Notes: a model not told the origin generated them from the letters alone. A stretch of DNA of 64,000 nt from Cryptomeria japonica (GCF_030272615.1 NC_081406.1:464034072-464098071), one strand, 5' to 3'; counted from the first letter of the stretch, positions 34,600-46,984 are shown. Numbers and translations: made by a program.

Positions 34600-35075
34600 G
34601 CGGTAAACAAACTTGTCTATGCGCTACAAATATACTCATGCACTACCCAATCTACCCTATGCGCTAGACAAACCCTACGCGCTACCCTTTTCTTCCAATG
34701 TGCCATCCAATCTACCCTATGCGCTAGACAAACCCTACGCGCTACCCTTTTCTTCCAATGTGCCATCCAATCTACCCTATGCGCTAGACAAACCCTATGC
34801 GCTACCCTATCCTGCTTTTGCGCTACCTATCTAACCCTTTACGCTAGGGTATGCCTACATGCTATCTGGCCCTACCCATGCGACCTCCTCATCCCCATAT
34901 GCACTAGGTCTATCCAATGCGCTACCTGTTTTACCCAATACGCTACCCTGTGCACCTAATGCACTAAACTACTATTATGTGCTAATCTAGTTGACCTATG
35001 CGCTACCCTAAATATTTTGGATGCTACCTAATTTGACAACCCTACGTGCCATGAAATTTATCATATGCGCTACGA
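34600..35075 (-). repeat. TAGCGCAT motif array on the antisense strand (Element 3 3' region)
   Basis: On the plus strand this shows about nineteen copies of ATGCGCTA or close variants (ATGCACTA, ACGCGCTA), so the minus strand carries TAGCGCAT, the same word as the sense leader. It lies 0.6-1.1 kb upstream of the antisense PMD frame. Inside it, 34651-34810 is a precise 60-bp tandem duplication of about 2.7 copies. Confidence 0.8.
34651..34810. repeat. 60-bp tandem repeat inside the antisense array
   Basis: Unit starts TCTACCCTATGCGCTAGACA. The copies at 34651, 34711 and 34771 are almost identical, and the last is partial. Each unit contains two copies of the GCGCTA word. Confidence 0.92.
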
Positions 35076-35408
35076 AATGACCACTAAAACATAAATTAAG
35101 CATGACAAAATTAAAAACATGATCAAAAATGACAAAATCAAAAATCAAAAAGGGGTCAAAAAGGTTGAATTTCTGGTGGTCCATATGCGGCAGGCCTCTG
35201 ATACCTCTGCACGTGCTTGAATTAATGAGTAGAATACAGAATCGGCATGTTGACTCTTTTCCAAATATCTCTATCTCCAAAGTCAACAAGCACAAATGAG
35301 ACAAAACAATGCACTTTTCCCCTTTTATAGGGTGAATTGAAATTAGGGTTTAGAGATGGGGCATGTATCTTGCTCGCTGTCTCTATCTAACCCTAACAAA
35401 CATTATTA

Positions 35409-35520
35409 TCGGGAGATGAATCAACTTTTCACATTCCACATTGACAAAGTTTTAAAATGCAAACAAAATTATCAAATTAAATCAAATTTTCCAAATTTTG
35501 ATTCATCTCCCGAGGGGGCA
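35409..35520 (+). promoter_or_regulatory. 3' stem-loop followed by G-rich tract (Element 3)
   Basis: A perfect 16-bp inverted repeat: left arm TCGGGAGATGAATCAA at 35409-35424, right arm 35498-35513, loop 73 nt. GAGGGGGCAT follows the right arm. Element 4 has the same layout with a different stem sequence at 54237-54292. Confidence 0.8.
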
Positions 35521-35668
35521 TTATCAAACATCATTTATCAAATCTGGGGCATCACTTATCAAACCTGGGGCATGACATGAAAATCTTAAAAGGACATCAC
35601 ACTAATCATAATCAAATTTTGACGACACATCATTTTCTTTGAATTAACATGTGCACACACGTCACTTC

Positions 35669-35682
35669 AAAGAGGGGCAAAA
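35669..35682 (+). promoter_or_regulatory. Polypurine tract of Element 3
   Basis: AAAGAGGGGCAAAA immediately before the LTR start TGTAGACG. The same tract borders the right LTR of Element 4. Confidence 0.9.
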
Positions 35683-37088
35683 TGTAGACGTATAAAAATG
35701 ACCATATTCCTAAATGAATATTTTATGTTCATTCCTCTATTTAGTTAAATCTAATTTAATTAAATTACCTACATTCTTCTATTTTATTAAGTAAATTATT
35801 CAATTTACTTAGTTAAATTCACTTATGTCATTTAATTGAATAAATCATTTTATTCAATTAAACCCCTTCTCTCTACTTTTAATTAAATTTATATTTAATT
35901 AATAGTTTACCCCAAATTGAATAAATCTATTTTATCAATTTCCCAAATTACAACTAAATTGAAATAAAACATTTTATTTTAATTAAAACCTTTTATTCCT
36001 CATCCACTTGCAAAATCCTACATCTCCCACTTGCCTCCTAAACCCCCTTCTAGACTCTTCTAATCACTTCTAAATTAGCCTAACCCGTCTCCTAAATATT
36101 GTCACATCCCTAAGCAAGGGGAAGTCACTTCTCAAACCCTAAAAGTCTTTGAAAACCATTAAAGGCTTCAACAACTTAAACCTTGAAAGTCTTCCAAAAC
36201 CATTAATGGTTAACTCAACCCTCTTACATGGTTAGAGACTTTTTGACTAACTTAACCCTCATCTAACCCAAGGGTCTCATCAAGCATTTATTGCTTTGAC
36301 CATGGTTATCCCTTTAACCCTTGCACAAGATTTTATCCTTTGGGTAAAAACTTTATCCATTGGATAATCCTAACCTAACCTTAACCCTTGCCACCTAGGG
36401 TAACCATGAGGTCTTCTCGGGAATTGAATGTTTCCACCCTCCCCTCTCAACCAGTCTTATATTGACAACTGTCACCATTTCATTGGTGCAAATTGCAAAC
36501 ATGGACTAATAACTTTCAATCCTAACCTTTGATAAGCTCCTTCAATCTTGACCATCCATTGCCCTATTTTCACTATAAATAGAGCTCTCCTTCCTCCATT
36601 TTAAGGATCCATGCAAGCTTTTAGCATCTCATTTATGCTCATATTTCATCAATACATCTAGCCTCTTTTGTATTAATAATTAATCTAGAATAACATTTTA
36701 GAGTATTTTTCTTTATCAATAGCTTAGAACATCAACTAGTATATCATGTTAGGATAGTATTGCTACTAATCTTGTCATCTTATAATCTAGTTTACTTCAT
36801 TTATAGAAGCATGCATAGCTAGGATGCATTTCATGGAAAATTTAATCTAAAGCATCCCTCGTTCTTGCATTTGTCATCCCTAAGCCACTTTGCTCAGTGA
36901 TCTAAGAGAAAAGGCATTGGCTTGAGGGACCTTGTGAGATAGAGAACCAGGGAACCAACCTTGGGAAGTTGAGTTATTCTTCATGACTCCATAACTTGCA
37001 CCAAGAAGTCCTGTGGGTGTGTGAGCAAGCCTCTTTGAGACCTCTTTTTCACATTTTGAGTTTCATAGACCCGCTTTTCCCGCGCACA
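35683..37088 (+). repeat. 3' LTR of Element 3 (1406 bp)
   Basis: Collinear with the left LTR, TGTAGACG to GCACA. CCTGT follows, the partner of CCTAT at the left end. The open frame from 36996 to 37340 straddles this boundary and is an artefact. Confidence 0.95.
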
Positions 37089-37093
37089 CCTGT

Positions 37094-38297
37094 ATTAGCC
37101 TATGAAAACATTGTCTCCATGAGGATAGTAATGAAGACCAAGTCAAAAATGGATGAAGTGGAGGGAGGCATGTGTATTAGGGCTTGTTTGGAAGTCGTAG
37201 ACATACTAATAATGGTACACACCTTACAAAATGGAGACAATACAATTCAAGTTGTTAAAGCCCACACCAAACAAATAAAATTGAGACTTAATCCACCACT
37301 GTGGAAAGAGGCATGTGGAGTAGTAATACTCATTGATTGAATGGGGGAATCAATAGCTTCATAAGAATTTCTCAAGTAGTGAATCCAAAAGTTATTGGAG
37401 ATGGGATAAGTATGTTAAGTCGATGTGTCAGGTTTGCCAAAAATTGTAGAGAAAACATTCAACAAGAGTCCAAGAAAAGTCACTTATAAAGGATAGATAG
37501 TGGGAAATGTAGAAGGGTGCTATTTGTTGAATGGTGATGTGTGTAACAGATGACATGGGGAAGGAGGAGGTTGAAATGTGGTACACAACGCATGTGATGT
37601 AGAAGAAATAATGTGATTGTTTCTTGGGTGTCTATCCTTTCATATTACCTAACTTGCAAAGCTATATTTTAACCTGCAACAGACAATGGAAATAGACAAA
37701 ATGACCACCAAATATGAAATGCACTTTTAATGACACCTTGGGAGGCACAAGCAAGATAAGTGGAGGGTGTTTGGTGCCTGCAAACAAAAATGTCACAAAA
37801 TCTACAAGTTATTTTTAACAATAGAAGATAGAAATGAGCAAAGATCAACACATTCTAAGTCATGTGAGCTTCAATATCCAATGAGAATTGAAATCTTGCA
37901 AAGATATTTTTTTGAATAAGTCAACAGATGCGTAGAGGGTTGAATGACCCTTTGTTTAAAAATTTGTGTGTCAGTAGTATTTTTTGTATAATCAAAACAA
38001 AAAAAAAGAAATGTATTTTGTTGATAGGGCTAAGTGTTGGAATTACATTGATGTTGGAAGAAACATTTTTTCATTGAAAGCACAATCACTTTATATCTTC
38101 TGCTAGTGAAAAATGAACACAAAAGCATGCCTATCATATGTTATGAAGAGTGTGTAAATACAATGAGGAACTTTTTATACATACCTGCAAGGTAGATGAG
38201 TTGACAAGGTAGGAAACAATAACTGACTACCCTTCCAAACATGACTCCACATTTGTAGACCTATATATAGACCACCTTACATCATGGACTATAATAG

Positions 38298-38299
<2 letters not shown>
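37094..38299. other. Unassigned right flank of Element 3
   Basis: No recognised gene. An open stretch to 37336 after the LTR (YENIVSMRIVMKTKSKMDEV) has no identified family. Confidence 0.35.

Positions 38300-38330
<31 letters not shown>
38300..38330. repeat. (CTTT)n microsatellite
   Basis: About eight uninterrupted CTTT units. Confidence 0.95.
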
Positions 38331-39055
38331 GCAAATTGATGAGACATGTCTCAACCATATTAGATGAGACAAAAGTATGAAAAAATATAAGTAAACTTAA
38401 GCTAGGTGTGAATAGGTCAATCCTAAATAGGTGATTATCTAACTAGGTGCATAATGATACTATTTAAACTAACATTATTTAATGGTGAGAACCTACCTTC
38501 TTAGTTTTGTAATAAAAGTATTTATTATCGAGTTGATAGATGTGTCATAACAATGATTTAGAGCTCTGTTAGATAATAGTTTAAGATCAACAAATTCTTG
38601 CAAATTGAATGCATCTTGATAAGTTGATGAGTATTATAGTTATTCAATTTCACCTTGACCAATTCATACTAGGCACAACTATGGCTAGCATAGTTCAAGT
38701 CGAGTTTGTTCATTAGAATAAATATTTACTAAATATTGATGACAAAATGATTTGTTCATAGAGAGTATCCATGATTTGTTTGATTTATTTTGAGTTTAAT
38801 AACCACATAATTGTACATAGTTCTAAATGAGAACAAAATAATTTAAAAGTAAAAAAACTAATTTTGAGAAAATTATTATTATAGCAATTTAAAATATAAT
38901 ATAATACTAAAACTAATAATAAATAATAATATACCAACAACTAATAAAGAAATAATTATTGTTACAAATTAATCTTTAGATATAATTATTATGTAAAAAT
39001 AAATTACTAAATCCTCATAAATTATAAAAATAATTAACTACAGATAACATATAAT
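38331..39055. other. AT-rich spacer
   Basis: Very AT-rich from about 38830 (AATAATAATAT runs). No feature is supportable. Confidence 0.35.
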
Positions 39056-40090
39056 TTCTTTTTGATAAACGAACAAAATTTTGGTGTACTACCCCTTTCC
39101 ATTGATAAAGTAAAATTAAGACTAGTACATTTTGCTAATCTAGTGGAGTGCCAAAATATAGGGGATACCCAATCAACACTATCCACCTAGAAAAAAGAAC
39201 TCTTGGAACCCCATGAATGAGGGATAATATATAATTTTTTAATGTTTTATTATTATTACATTAAAAAAATTCTTCAATAAAATATAAATAAGTAGTATGA
39301 ACACCAAAATTTTAAATACTTATTTATAATTAAGTATATTACTTATAATAAATCTATTTAAAGGACATAAGAAATGTAACTACGCATTAATTTTAATAAT
39401 AAATTATTGATTATTAAAGTAAATATGATGTTTACTTTAAAATATTTAAGTAATAATTTTTTATTTTTTTCAATAAAAGTGGATTTTTCCACTAAACATT
39501 TTTATTAATATTTTTTTATTTTTTACACAGGATTCAAAGAGCATACTAGAGGTAAGAACCTTGGGAAGAAAACCTCCAGTCACAGCTCATAAAATAAACC
39601 TATAGTATCTAACGGATCAATTTATACACCCCACCCAAAACCACATACAAAATGTGGTCACAACACATATAATATCAGTTTTGCATAGAGCCCATATGAC
39701 AATTTTCCAAAAAAACCCATCGGATAATTTTCAAATGTAGACTCCATAGGTACTATCAATGGAAGAAGACAAAATTTTCCAAAGCCCTGAAAGTATCAAA
39801 AAACCTTTGGAAAAACACTATTATATCAAATACCATGACCTCGAACTCTTCTCCAAACAACGAACATGAATACTTGAAATGAAAGGGGAAAGCATGAATA
39901 ATTATCATCATAAAATTTTACATCGACGTTACTCAAGAAAATCATATGACTATTGCTGCAAACCTTCCCATACCCAAGAAGGAATTTCCTCAAAACCCAC
40001 CTCTCACTAATTAGCATTGCTATCAATGGCTAAATTTGCCAAATAATCTGCAATCTTATTAACTTCTCTGTAACAATGGGATACCAAGAA
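39056..40090 (-). pseudogene. LINE 3' fragment with C-terminal RNase H remnant
   Basis: On the minus strand 40018-40090 encodes SHCYREVNKIADYLANLA, the last conserved block of the RNase H that follows the reverse transcriptase in many plant L1-type LINEs (usual form H-V-x-RE-x-N-x-x-AD-x-LA). EVGFEEIPSWVWEGL follows after two stops. Further downstream the minus strand ends near 39056 in TCGTTTATCAAAAAGAAA, a plausible LINE tail. An AT-rich stretch (about 39225-39520) interrupts it. Only the 3' end is present, as expected for a 5'-truncated copy. No target duplication was found. Confidence 0.55.
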
Positions 40091-42113
40091 AGATTCAAAC
40101 AATTCTAATTTAAGTAATAATTTTAATTATACTATTTATTTATTTTTTATTTCAAAACTATTTTTATTTATTTGGGAGCTATTTTATTGATTTGAGAATT
40201 ATTGTATTTTACTTTGAATGATTTAAAACATATTTTCTTTCATTTATATTGTTTGCATTTGATATTTTACATCTAAAGAATTTTTTTATTTACAAAGTAA
40301 AAATAGTATAGATATCTTAAATACATTTATGAGAAAGATGTTTACAAATATTAAATTTTGAGTTGTTCATGTTGAAATTGTTAGTAAAAATATGTGAACA
40401 ATATCCCTATCTCTAAGCATATTTTCGATAGATGTATTTAAGATAGCTATACTTATATATTGTGTAGACTTTAAATTATATGATATCAAAGAGTCATGAT
40501 CATATTATTAAAAACTAAAAATATAAAATATCTCTTAAACAAATAAACAAAACAAAATAACTCTAAAGGAAATAAAATAATTCAAAATTAAGATTTTTTT
40601 AGAGAAATATATATAAACAATTATATTTGTTATAATATACAATACAAATGAATACATACTATAATAAATATTTATAAAAAATAATTTAATATATTAATAT
40701 TTATATCAAATTATTATTATAATAATTAAAATTAATATGAGGGACAACGTTTACGTGAAATGGTAGGGCTTCTTGTTGTAGTAACAACAAATAAAGTTCA
40801 AACCTTGTGGGATTACTATTTACCGCATCAATAATTGTGAGGTGGGCTACAAGATTCTTGTATTTAGAATTCCCTATAGGATGTGGAATGGATCATTTGC
40901 ATTATTCTTGACAATAAATCCTTGGTCTAATTTTCTCTTAAGTTGGAAAATCACGAATTGGATTGAGAAAATCTATGTAAGTACCTTGACCAATTGCAAG
41001 ACTTTTCATTAACGCACGTCTATTGCAAAGAAATTAAGGTGGTAAAATTTCAATATAGTCAATGCATAGATTAGGATGGGAAGATGATAATCTTTAATGG
41101 ATCCTTGTCCAAGACATCGCATTGCTAGAGGACAAGACCATCAAATGATCTATAATGTAGGGATTCACCTAGATTTCCCTAGTCCTTTAACCAATTTTCT
41201 ACAATAGGGGTTTATATATAAAATTTGTATGCTATGGAAGTGTCGTGCTATTGGCTAACACAATTATTGAAAGCTTGCATATTATATTGAATTGTGTGTT
41301 TAATTATAAACAAAACAAGTTTGAAGAGTAGATCCACAAAGTTTTTTAGATCCCATCAAGGTTGCAGAAAGTGCAATCCAAGCTATCATCAATGAGAAAT
41401 ATTTGTCTAATGCCCACATCCATGATACCACACTCATGGATATTTTCCTCTACAACATCATAATAACTACAAGAGACCTGAAGTGATGAATGAGAAGTTC
41501 AAACAAGTACATCACGCAATTGTTTCAATATGATATACTCAACACCACATCCAACTGAAACTAGGATCTAAAAGAAGAATTCTGGGAGACAAAATTTGTG
41601 TCACCAAAAGTTTAGAAAAAATGAGGACACAAAACAACCAATCATGCTAATGAGGGGTGATAGAACATGGAATGATATGGAGACCTATGCATTTTTTATG
41701 AGATACAAAAATAATATCTTTTCTTTTGTATAGATATAATTGTTGCAAGAAATCTTTGAAGGCCTCAAGATGCACTTTCATGTATTAGGTTGAAAAGCCA
41801 AAAGCTATGTATTGTTCTTAACTTTTATTATCATATACTTGGAGCTACCCCCTTAGCAGATTTTCCTTATATATATTAAATATAGTTCATAAAACATTTA
41901 AAAAAAAAAGTTAAATTGTAATGTTAGAGATCAGCCAGAGGGTTGCCACTGAAATACTACAAAAAAAAGACTCAAAGTTTATAAAAGAGCTTAAAGTCTC
42001 ATCTATCTAGCCAACTAATACTTCAAAATGGATCCAAACACCTATATCTACTAGGATTGTACATATATTATCCTCCTACTAACATGTCATCAGTTGTTCT
42101 TACTTTTACTATA
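40091..42113. other. AT-rich unassigned sequence
   Basis: AT-rich to about 40740, then moderately balanced sequence with no credible frame. Nothing was recognised. Confidence 0.35.
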
Positions 42114-42398
42114 CTAGTCTATGTCATGCCACCCCAAAGGGTGATCAATGGTTGAGATGTCTTCATTAGAGTTGACTATCTCCACCACTGTACTTTTCCC
42201 TAGTTCAATGTGGTACCTTCCTTTGCTTGCCTTGTTTTTCTTTCCTTGGTATTCATTTCTAATGTCTTTGCCTTTGTCTTGCCTTTTCTTTTCCTCATTG
42301 TACTCTTGTATGAACTCTCTTAGTACTTGAACAAATGGTTTGTTCTCCTTTGTATAAGCCCATTTGTGTCCATAAATCACTCTAAAGTACTTACCCTT
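42114..42398 (-). pseudogene. Unknown charged ORF fragment
   Basis: Opens after a TGA near 42400 with no clear ATG and runs about 93 codons (GKYFRVIYGHKWAYTKENKP, then EEKKRQDKGKDIRN) to a stop after GWHDID. It has a hydrophobic-aromatic start followed by a long Lys/Glu-rich stretch. No family was recognised. It could be a gene or transposon exon fragment, or chance. Confidence 0.25.
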
Positions 42399-43095
42399 AG
42401 TGTGTCATATTCAAGAAATTTAGTAAACTTTAATTTAGAAATATCCAAAGTCACAATGACCTGCATATCAATATGTAGATAAATGAGTCTCTTGCAAGAC
42501 TTTGTACGATCCCTTTTAACACCCTAAAAATTCTCTTCATTTGTCATAACCCAAATATGCCATAAAATTTTAGTTGAAAAAATTAACCAAAATAAATTGT
42601 ATTTGCCTACTTGTTTGCTTTGTTTTGGGAGGACAAGGGTACTTGGGGTGCCCTTGTCTAGTACAAGGCGTTATAGTCCCCTTTAAACATGAACTATTTA
42701 AGTAGATTAGGGCACTTTACCATATCTATGATTTTTGGTCCATGTGGCTCAATGTGAGCATTAGAGGTTGGCCTAAATGATGATTTACCTAGGGAACCCT
42801 ATTAAAGACATCCTATCAATTCATTTTGACATCCACATCCACCCCATCATTTGTGTATACATTAAGCATTCAAGGCAACATTTCATCCTACCATATCCTT
42901 CAAGCATCATGGATCAAACCACATCAACAATATTGCATAATAAGGGTTTCAACAATATTTGCCTCTTATGAATCATTGTTAAAAGCTTTTATCCATAGTG
43001 ATCCATATTTCGCGTGGTTACATAGTGATACTATTAAAACATTGATGGAATATGTAGATCTCATAAGGGATTTTGTAGACAATATTCATGATACT
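42399..43095. other. Unassigned sequence
   Basis: Overlapping short frames at 42777-43113 but no recognisable protein. Left flank of the solo LTR. Confidence 0.35.
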
Positions 43096-43100
43096 CTTAG

Positions 43101-43811
43101 TGTAGCATCCTAAAATTGCACACTTGTACAATTTTGACAGCTCTGGATCCAGACCTTAGCATTTTCACCCCTTGGCCTAATTGGGACCTGATTATGCTCA
43201 TGCCCCTCATGAATTCCGTCGTTTTTTACTTTTTCTATGCATCTAGCATCTTATCCTAGCCCTAAATAGGGGTGAGACCAGTGCGCCACACTCTGGTCCC
43301 CCCCTAATTAGGGTGTTTCTAAAACCCTTTGCCCTATTCAAATTTGGTTGGGATTCCTCTCTCTGTGCCTCCTGATATCGGGAAATTAGCAAGTTTTCTG
43401 ATGGACAAATATAAAAGGAGATTTTCCTCTCTCATTTGATATCTAACACATCTATCAAGCATCCGAAAATCATATAACATCAATAAATCAATCATTCAAG
43501 AGCAATTCAACATTAATCAGTCTTCCTTAAAGCCTTGGGGAAGTAATAAAGTCAAGAATCAAGCATTGAAGTATACATATTTCATTGTATTTTGTTGAAG
43601 ACTTCATCAAGTTCTAATTCTATGTGGAGACAAACAAAGCTTCACAAGGAGGTATATCACTTGATTTCCAATCATTATTCAACATCTCTATCAAAAGGAG
43701 AATCTTCCATTACAACAATTTCAATTATCTTTATCTCAATTTCATGGTTAATTCCAAAATAGGGGTTTTCCCTAAGGCAAGCCCCTATTCCCTGTAGGCA
43801 ATTGACACTCA
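43101..43811 (+). repeat. Probable solo LTR of a Gypsy element
   Basis: Starts TGTAGCATCC like the Gypsy LTRs here (TGTAGAC, TGTAGTC), has a TATA box (TATAAAAGG at 43410-43418) and ends in the CA of GACACTCA. CTTAG occurs at 43096-43100 and again at 43817-43821, five bases past that CA, so the exact right edge is unclear. No internal region or partner LTR is visible. Confidence 0.5.
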
Positions 43812-43824
43812 TATAGCTTAGTTG

Positions 43825-43960
43825 TGTTGTCATTGATGGCAACACACATCATTTTGGGTTGGTCACTTAACCGATACTCACTGGTATACATTGTTTGGCA
43901 ACTAGCATTCAAGTCATCTGGCACTGGTAGTCAAAGGAAACTAGCAAACTAGGAACCGGT
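43825..43960 (+). repeat. Left piece of a Copia LTR split by Element 4
   Basis: Begins TGTTGTCATTGATGG, a Copia LTR start, and breaks at CCGGT, where Element 4 inserted. It continues at 59146. Confidence 0.6.
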
Positions 43961-44744
43961 TGTAGACACCTAAAATTGTCATGTCTAATTAAATAAATAT
44001 ATTTATTTATTTAATTATTTTAGCTTAATTCTTCTATTATTTTAGCTTAATTCTTCTATTAATTAAATTAATTCATTTATCCTCTTCTAGCCTTATTTCT
44101 CATTTAAATAAATAGCTTTATTTATTTAAATTATCCTTTTCTTAAATTAAATAAACATCTTATTTATTTAATTGATCCCACTCCTTCTATTAATTAAATA
44201 AATATTTATTTAATTAATTAATTCATTAGCCTTTTCCACTCATGACACATGTCATTTATGTCTCAATTCCTACATTACCAACCCTTTTATTATTTTCTTA
44301 TTTTCTCTACCTACCCTTTAATCCTAGCCGACATTTATCTTTTACACCTCTCAATCTTATCCGTCCCTTTCTTATAGTGTCTTCTATATAAGGAGATGAT
44401 TCCTTCATTATCAACCCTCGATTACTACCCAACTACTCTACGCTTTCAAACTTTCATATGCGATCAAGCATACTCGCAACCACATTTCCGTTCTTTGTTG
44501 AGCTCTTGTGCACACATAAAATTTGAGAGCATATATATCAAGCAAGATCAATGGAGATAGGAAGAATGAAGATCCAAACCCTATTGGACATGTGATGGTA
44601 TAATCTTTGTGATTTCATTTTATTTGCATTGTCTTAGGTAATCTTCATATGTTATGGTGGATCTTTGTTGTTGTTAGGCTATGGTTTTGTGGTTGAATTC
44701 AATTAGTCTTTCAATATTGTTGTTATCCACTTTCACCATAAACA
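43961..44744 (+). repeat. 5' LTR of Element 4 (784 bp)
   Basis: TGTAGACACC to ATAAACA. The AT-rich first half contains ATTAAATAAATA runs and a local duplication of TTTTAGCTTAATTCTTC. The TATA box is at 44385-44393 (TATATAAGG). Confidence 0.93.
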
Positions 44745-44747
44745 TTT

Positions 44748-44765
44748 TGGCACGCCCCGTGGGAC
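44748..44765 (+). promoter_or_regulatory. Primer binding site of Element 4
   Basis: TGGCACGCCCCGTGGGAC, three bases past the LTR. It differs from the sites of Elements 3 and 5. The tRNA was not assigned. Confidence 0.7.
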
Positions 44766-46984
44766 ATGGATTTTTTTTAGATCTATGTTTTTTTTGTAGG
44801 TGTTTTCTAACCCTCTATTGTTGTTTTGTAAAATAATTTGGAGAATAACCTTGTGCAGCTAGGGTTTTGGACACAAAATCAAGATCTTGGAGAGATTTGA
44901 TCCAATCTCACAAACAAATTTGAATTTTTGCATAAAATTTTGTTGGAAGGTGGAAGACAGAATCAATAGCTCTCAATCCAAAATTCAGAAAATTTTTGGA
45001 GCAGATTTTCATTTTCTATGAATTTTTATTAGTTTTCATCAAAAATTAATTTTGAGATAAAATGAGTGAATTTTTGGGATTTTCTTACATTTTTTGAAAT
45101 ATGTCATAACGATAAATAGGATCTGTTCTTTGTGATTTTAATTTTGATGCAAAATCATTCCTAAAAAATTGGATCTTTGAAAATTAGGGTTTTGCATTAT
45201 TTTGCTCATATATCACAAACCGCTTGGAAATTTTGCAAGAATGTTTTTATGCAAGCTTGGAAGGTCATCAGGAGTGTCCAGTAAAAATTTCAGATTTTTT
45301 GGTTCAATTTTGCATTTTATATGAATTTTTTATAATTTTTCGTAAAAAAATAATTTTTGGAGCAGATTAGCAAATTTTTTGGATTTTCTTACATTTCTAG
45401 AAATTTCTTGAAATTTTACAGGTGGTCTTTTTTGTGATGAATCAGATCTTTGAATTGGTAAAAAGAACACATTGTTGGAGACCCTTATTTCACAAAGTCT
45501 TTTAGATCTAAAATTTACCTAACTTGTGTTCTTACATGAAGGGGTGATCATTTGAAACAATCCAAACTACTAATAGACCTTTCTTGCAGGACCTTAGCAA
45601 GGGTTTTTTTATCTTTATTGTGTACCTTGTTTTCATAGACTAGCAAACACTTCAATTGGTGCACTAAAATTGAACCAGTGTGTTTTGTGTCTTGAGCAAT
45701 AGGTTCTTTTTGTTTAATCTTTAGAGGGCTTGTCTCCCCGTGTGGTCATTAGGACTACTAGTGAGGAGAGAACGACCCAAGTGGTAGTGAGGAAAACCCA
45801 CCTCTTTCGAACCACTATAAAAAACTATATACATGGTGAAGACTATGGATAACGTGTGTTGATTAGTTCATGCCAACACTATGTCTCCCCATAAACCTGT
45901 TTGATCAAATTTATTTGATCAGTTGTAGGGCGTAACCCCTACCGGTTGGGAGCCTTCTATATTTATAGAGCTGAAAGTGTCACATGTATGGCCACATGAG
46001 CGGATGCCCTTACTAGCACCTTTTTGTTTTAGAATCCAAAATCCTTCTAGTTGTTGGGGCAGGAGGTCGGACCTCTGGAGCGGCCCACACACATACAGTT
46101 CTTAGTAGAGATACAAAGTTCTCCACTAATGCTTGTTTGCCCCAAGAAGTGAGTGTCGAGGGTGAAGCCAGTGGGGTCAATCATCTAAGTATCCGCTCTG
46201 AATAGTGTAGCCTTGGGGGAAACCCCATGTGGGATCAACAACTATTATCTCGGCCAACCATAAGAATTGTGCTTGTCTTATTTTGAACTATCAAACATTC
46301 AAGACCAAACATCAAAACATTGTTCCTTTTGTGTCTTCAAGTGTATGCAAAACATTTTTACATCAAACAATACACTTTTATTTGAGTCATTTTGAGTCTA
46401 AACACTTGCAAACATTGAGTCTTCATTCACATTGTGTCCTTTTGTCACGAAAAATAGTCAGAAAAATTCAGATTTGGTCACAACAAACAACTTCACAAAT
46501 TGGAAAAATTTACAGTCCAACAAACAAGAACAATCAGTTTTGAAATTCTTGAGCTTCCTAAGCTATCTCTTCAGGTTTTCATCTATAATTCAACCTGTCT
46601 TTGGGTCTCACAAAGTCCATCATTGATTTACACCTTACATTACATTCATGTTTGTCTAAAGTTGAGTCAAAAGGTCACTTGCTTGTCCTCATCATACTTT
46701 GTCAACACACTACATACACCAACATTTTGCTAAGTGGTCCCTCATCAAGGTCTATCACCTTTGGGTCTCATTTGGTCTTCCTTAGAGTCAAGGTCAACTT
46801 ACCTCATCAAGAGAAACTATCATCTCTTTGGAACTCACACCTACTCTATTACATACATACTTGGTCTTACACTTTGGACATTGCAAGTACACCTCAGATT
46901 CATTTACATTCCATCCAAACTCTTAGTCTTCCATACTCTTTCAATTTTCATCTAGTCTCACACATCTTGGTCAATACCTAGTTC
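44766..46984 (+). other. 5' leader of Element 4
   Basis: About 2.2 kb non-coding. It contains the conserved GAACGAC and CACTATA pair (45767-45825) and GGTTGGGAGCCTTC. It lacks the TAGCGCAT array seen in Element 3. The overlapping short frames at 46229-46980 show no counterpart of the pre-gag ORF. Confidence 0.6.
45767..45825 (+). promoter_or_regulatory. Conserved leader motif GAACGAC-CACTATA (Element 4)
   Basis: GAGAACGACCCAAGTGG, then TTTCGAACCACTATAAAAAA. The spacing is about 14 bases longer than in Elements 3 and 5. Confidence 0.5.

Larger units (their letters stand above)
18689..37088 (+). mobile_element. Element 3: full-length Tat/Ogre-type Ty3/Gypsy retrotransposon, 18.4 kb
   Basis: LTRs of 1407 and 1406 bp are flanked by CCTAT (18684-18688) and CCTGT (37089-37093), a 5-bp target duplication with one transition. 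The internal order is primer site, 2.8-kb leader, extra ORF, gag, protease, RT, RNase H, a second (archaeal-type) RNase H, integrase, a 5-kb 3' region with an antisense PMD ORF, and polypurine tract. The double RNase H, the ORF before gag and the large size are marks of the Tat/Ogre group. The LTRs differ at roughly 2% of positions over the first 280 bp by eye. The coding frame keeps one phase for kilobases but carries about twenty stops and two frameshifts. Confidence 0.95.

Noticed and set aside
34613-34834. Repetitive peptide frame (PYALDKPYALPF units)
   Set aside because: It is the translation of the 60-bp tandem repeat in the motif array, not a protein gene.
36996-37340. Open frame of 114 codons at the right end of Element 3
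   Set aside because: It starts inside the LTR and crosses the element boundary and target duplication, so it cannot be an ancestral gene.
42777-43113. Overlapping frames of 64 and 95 codons left of the Gypsy-like LTR
   Set aside because: Two phases overlap, there is no family motif, and the frame runs into the LTR start at 43101.
46229-46981. Cluster of overlapping plus-strand frames before Element 4 gag
   Set aside because: Several frames overlap in different phases, with Ser/Leu/His-rich composition and no match to the pre-gag ORF of Elements 3 and 5; treated as leader.
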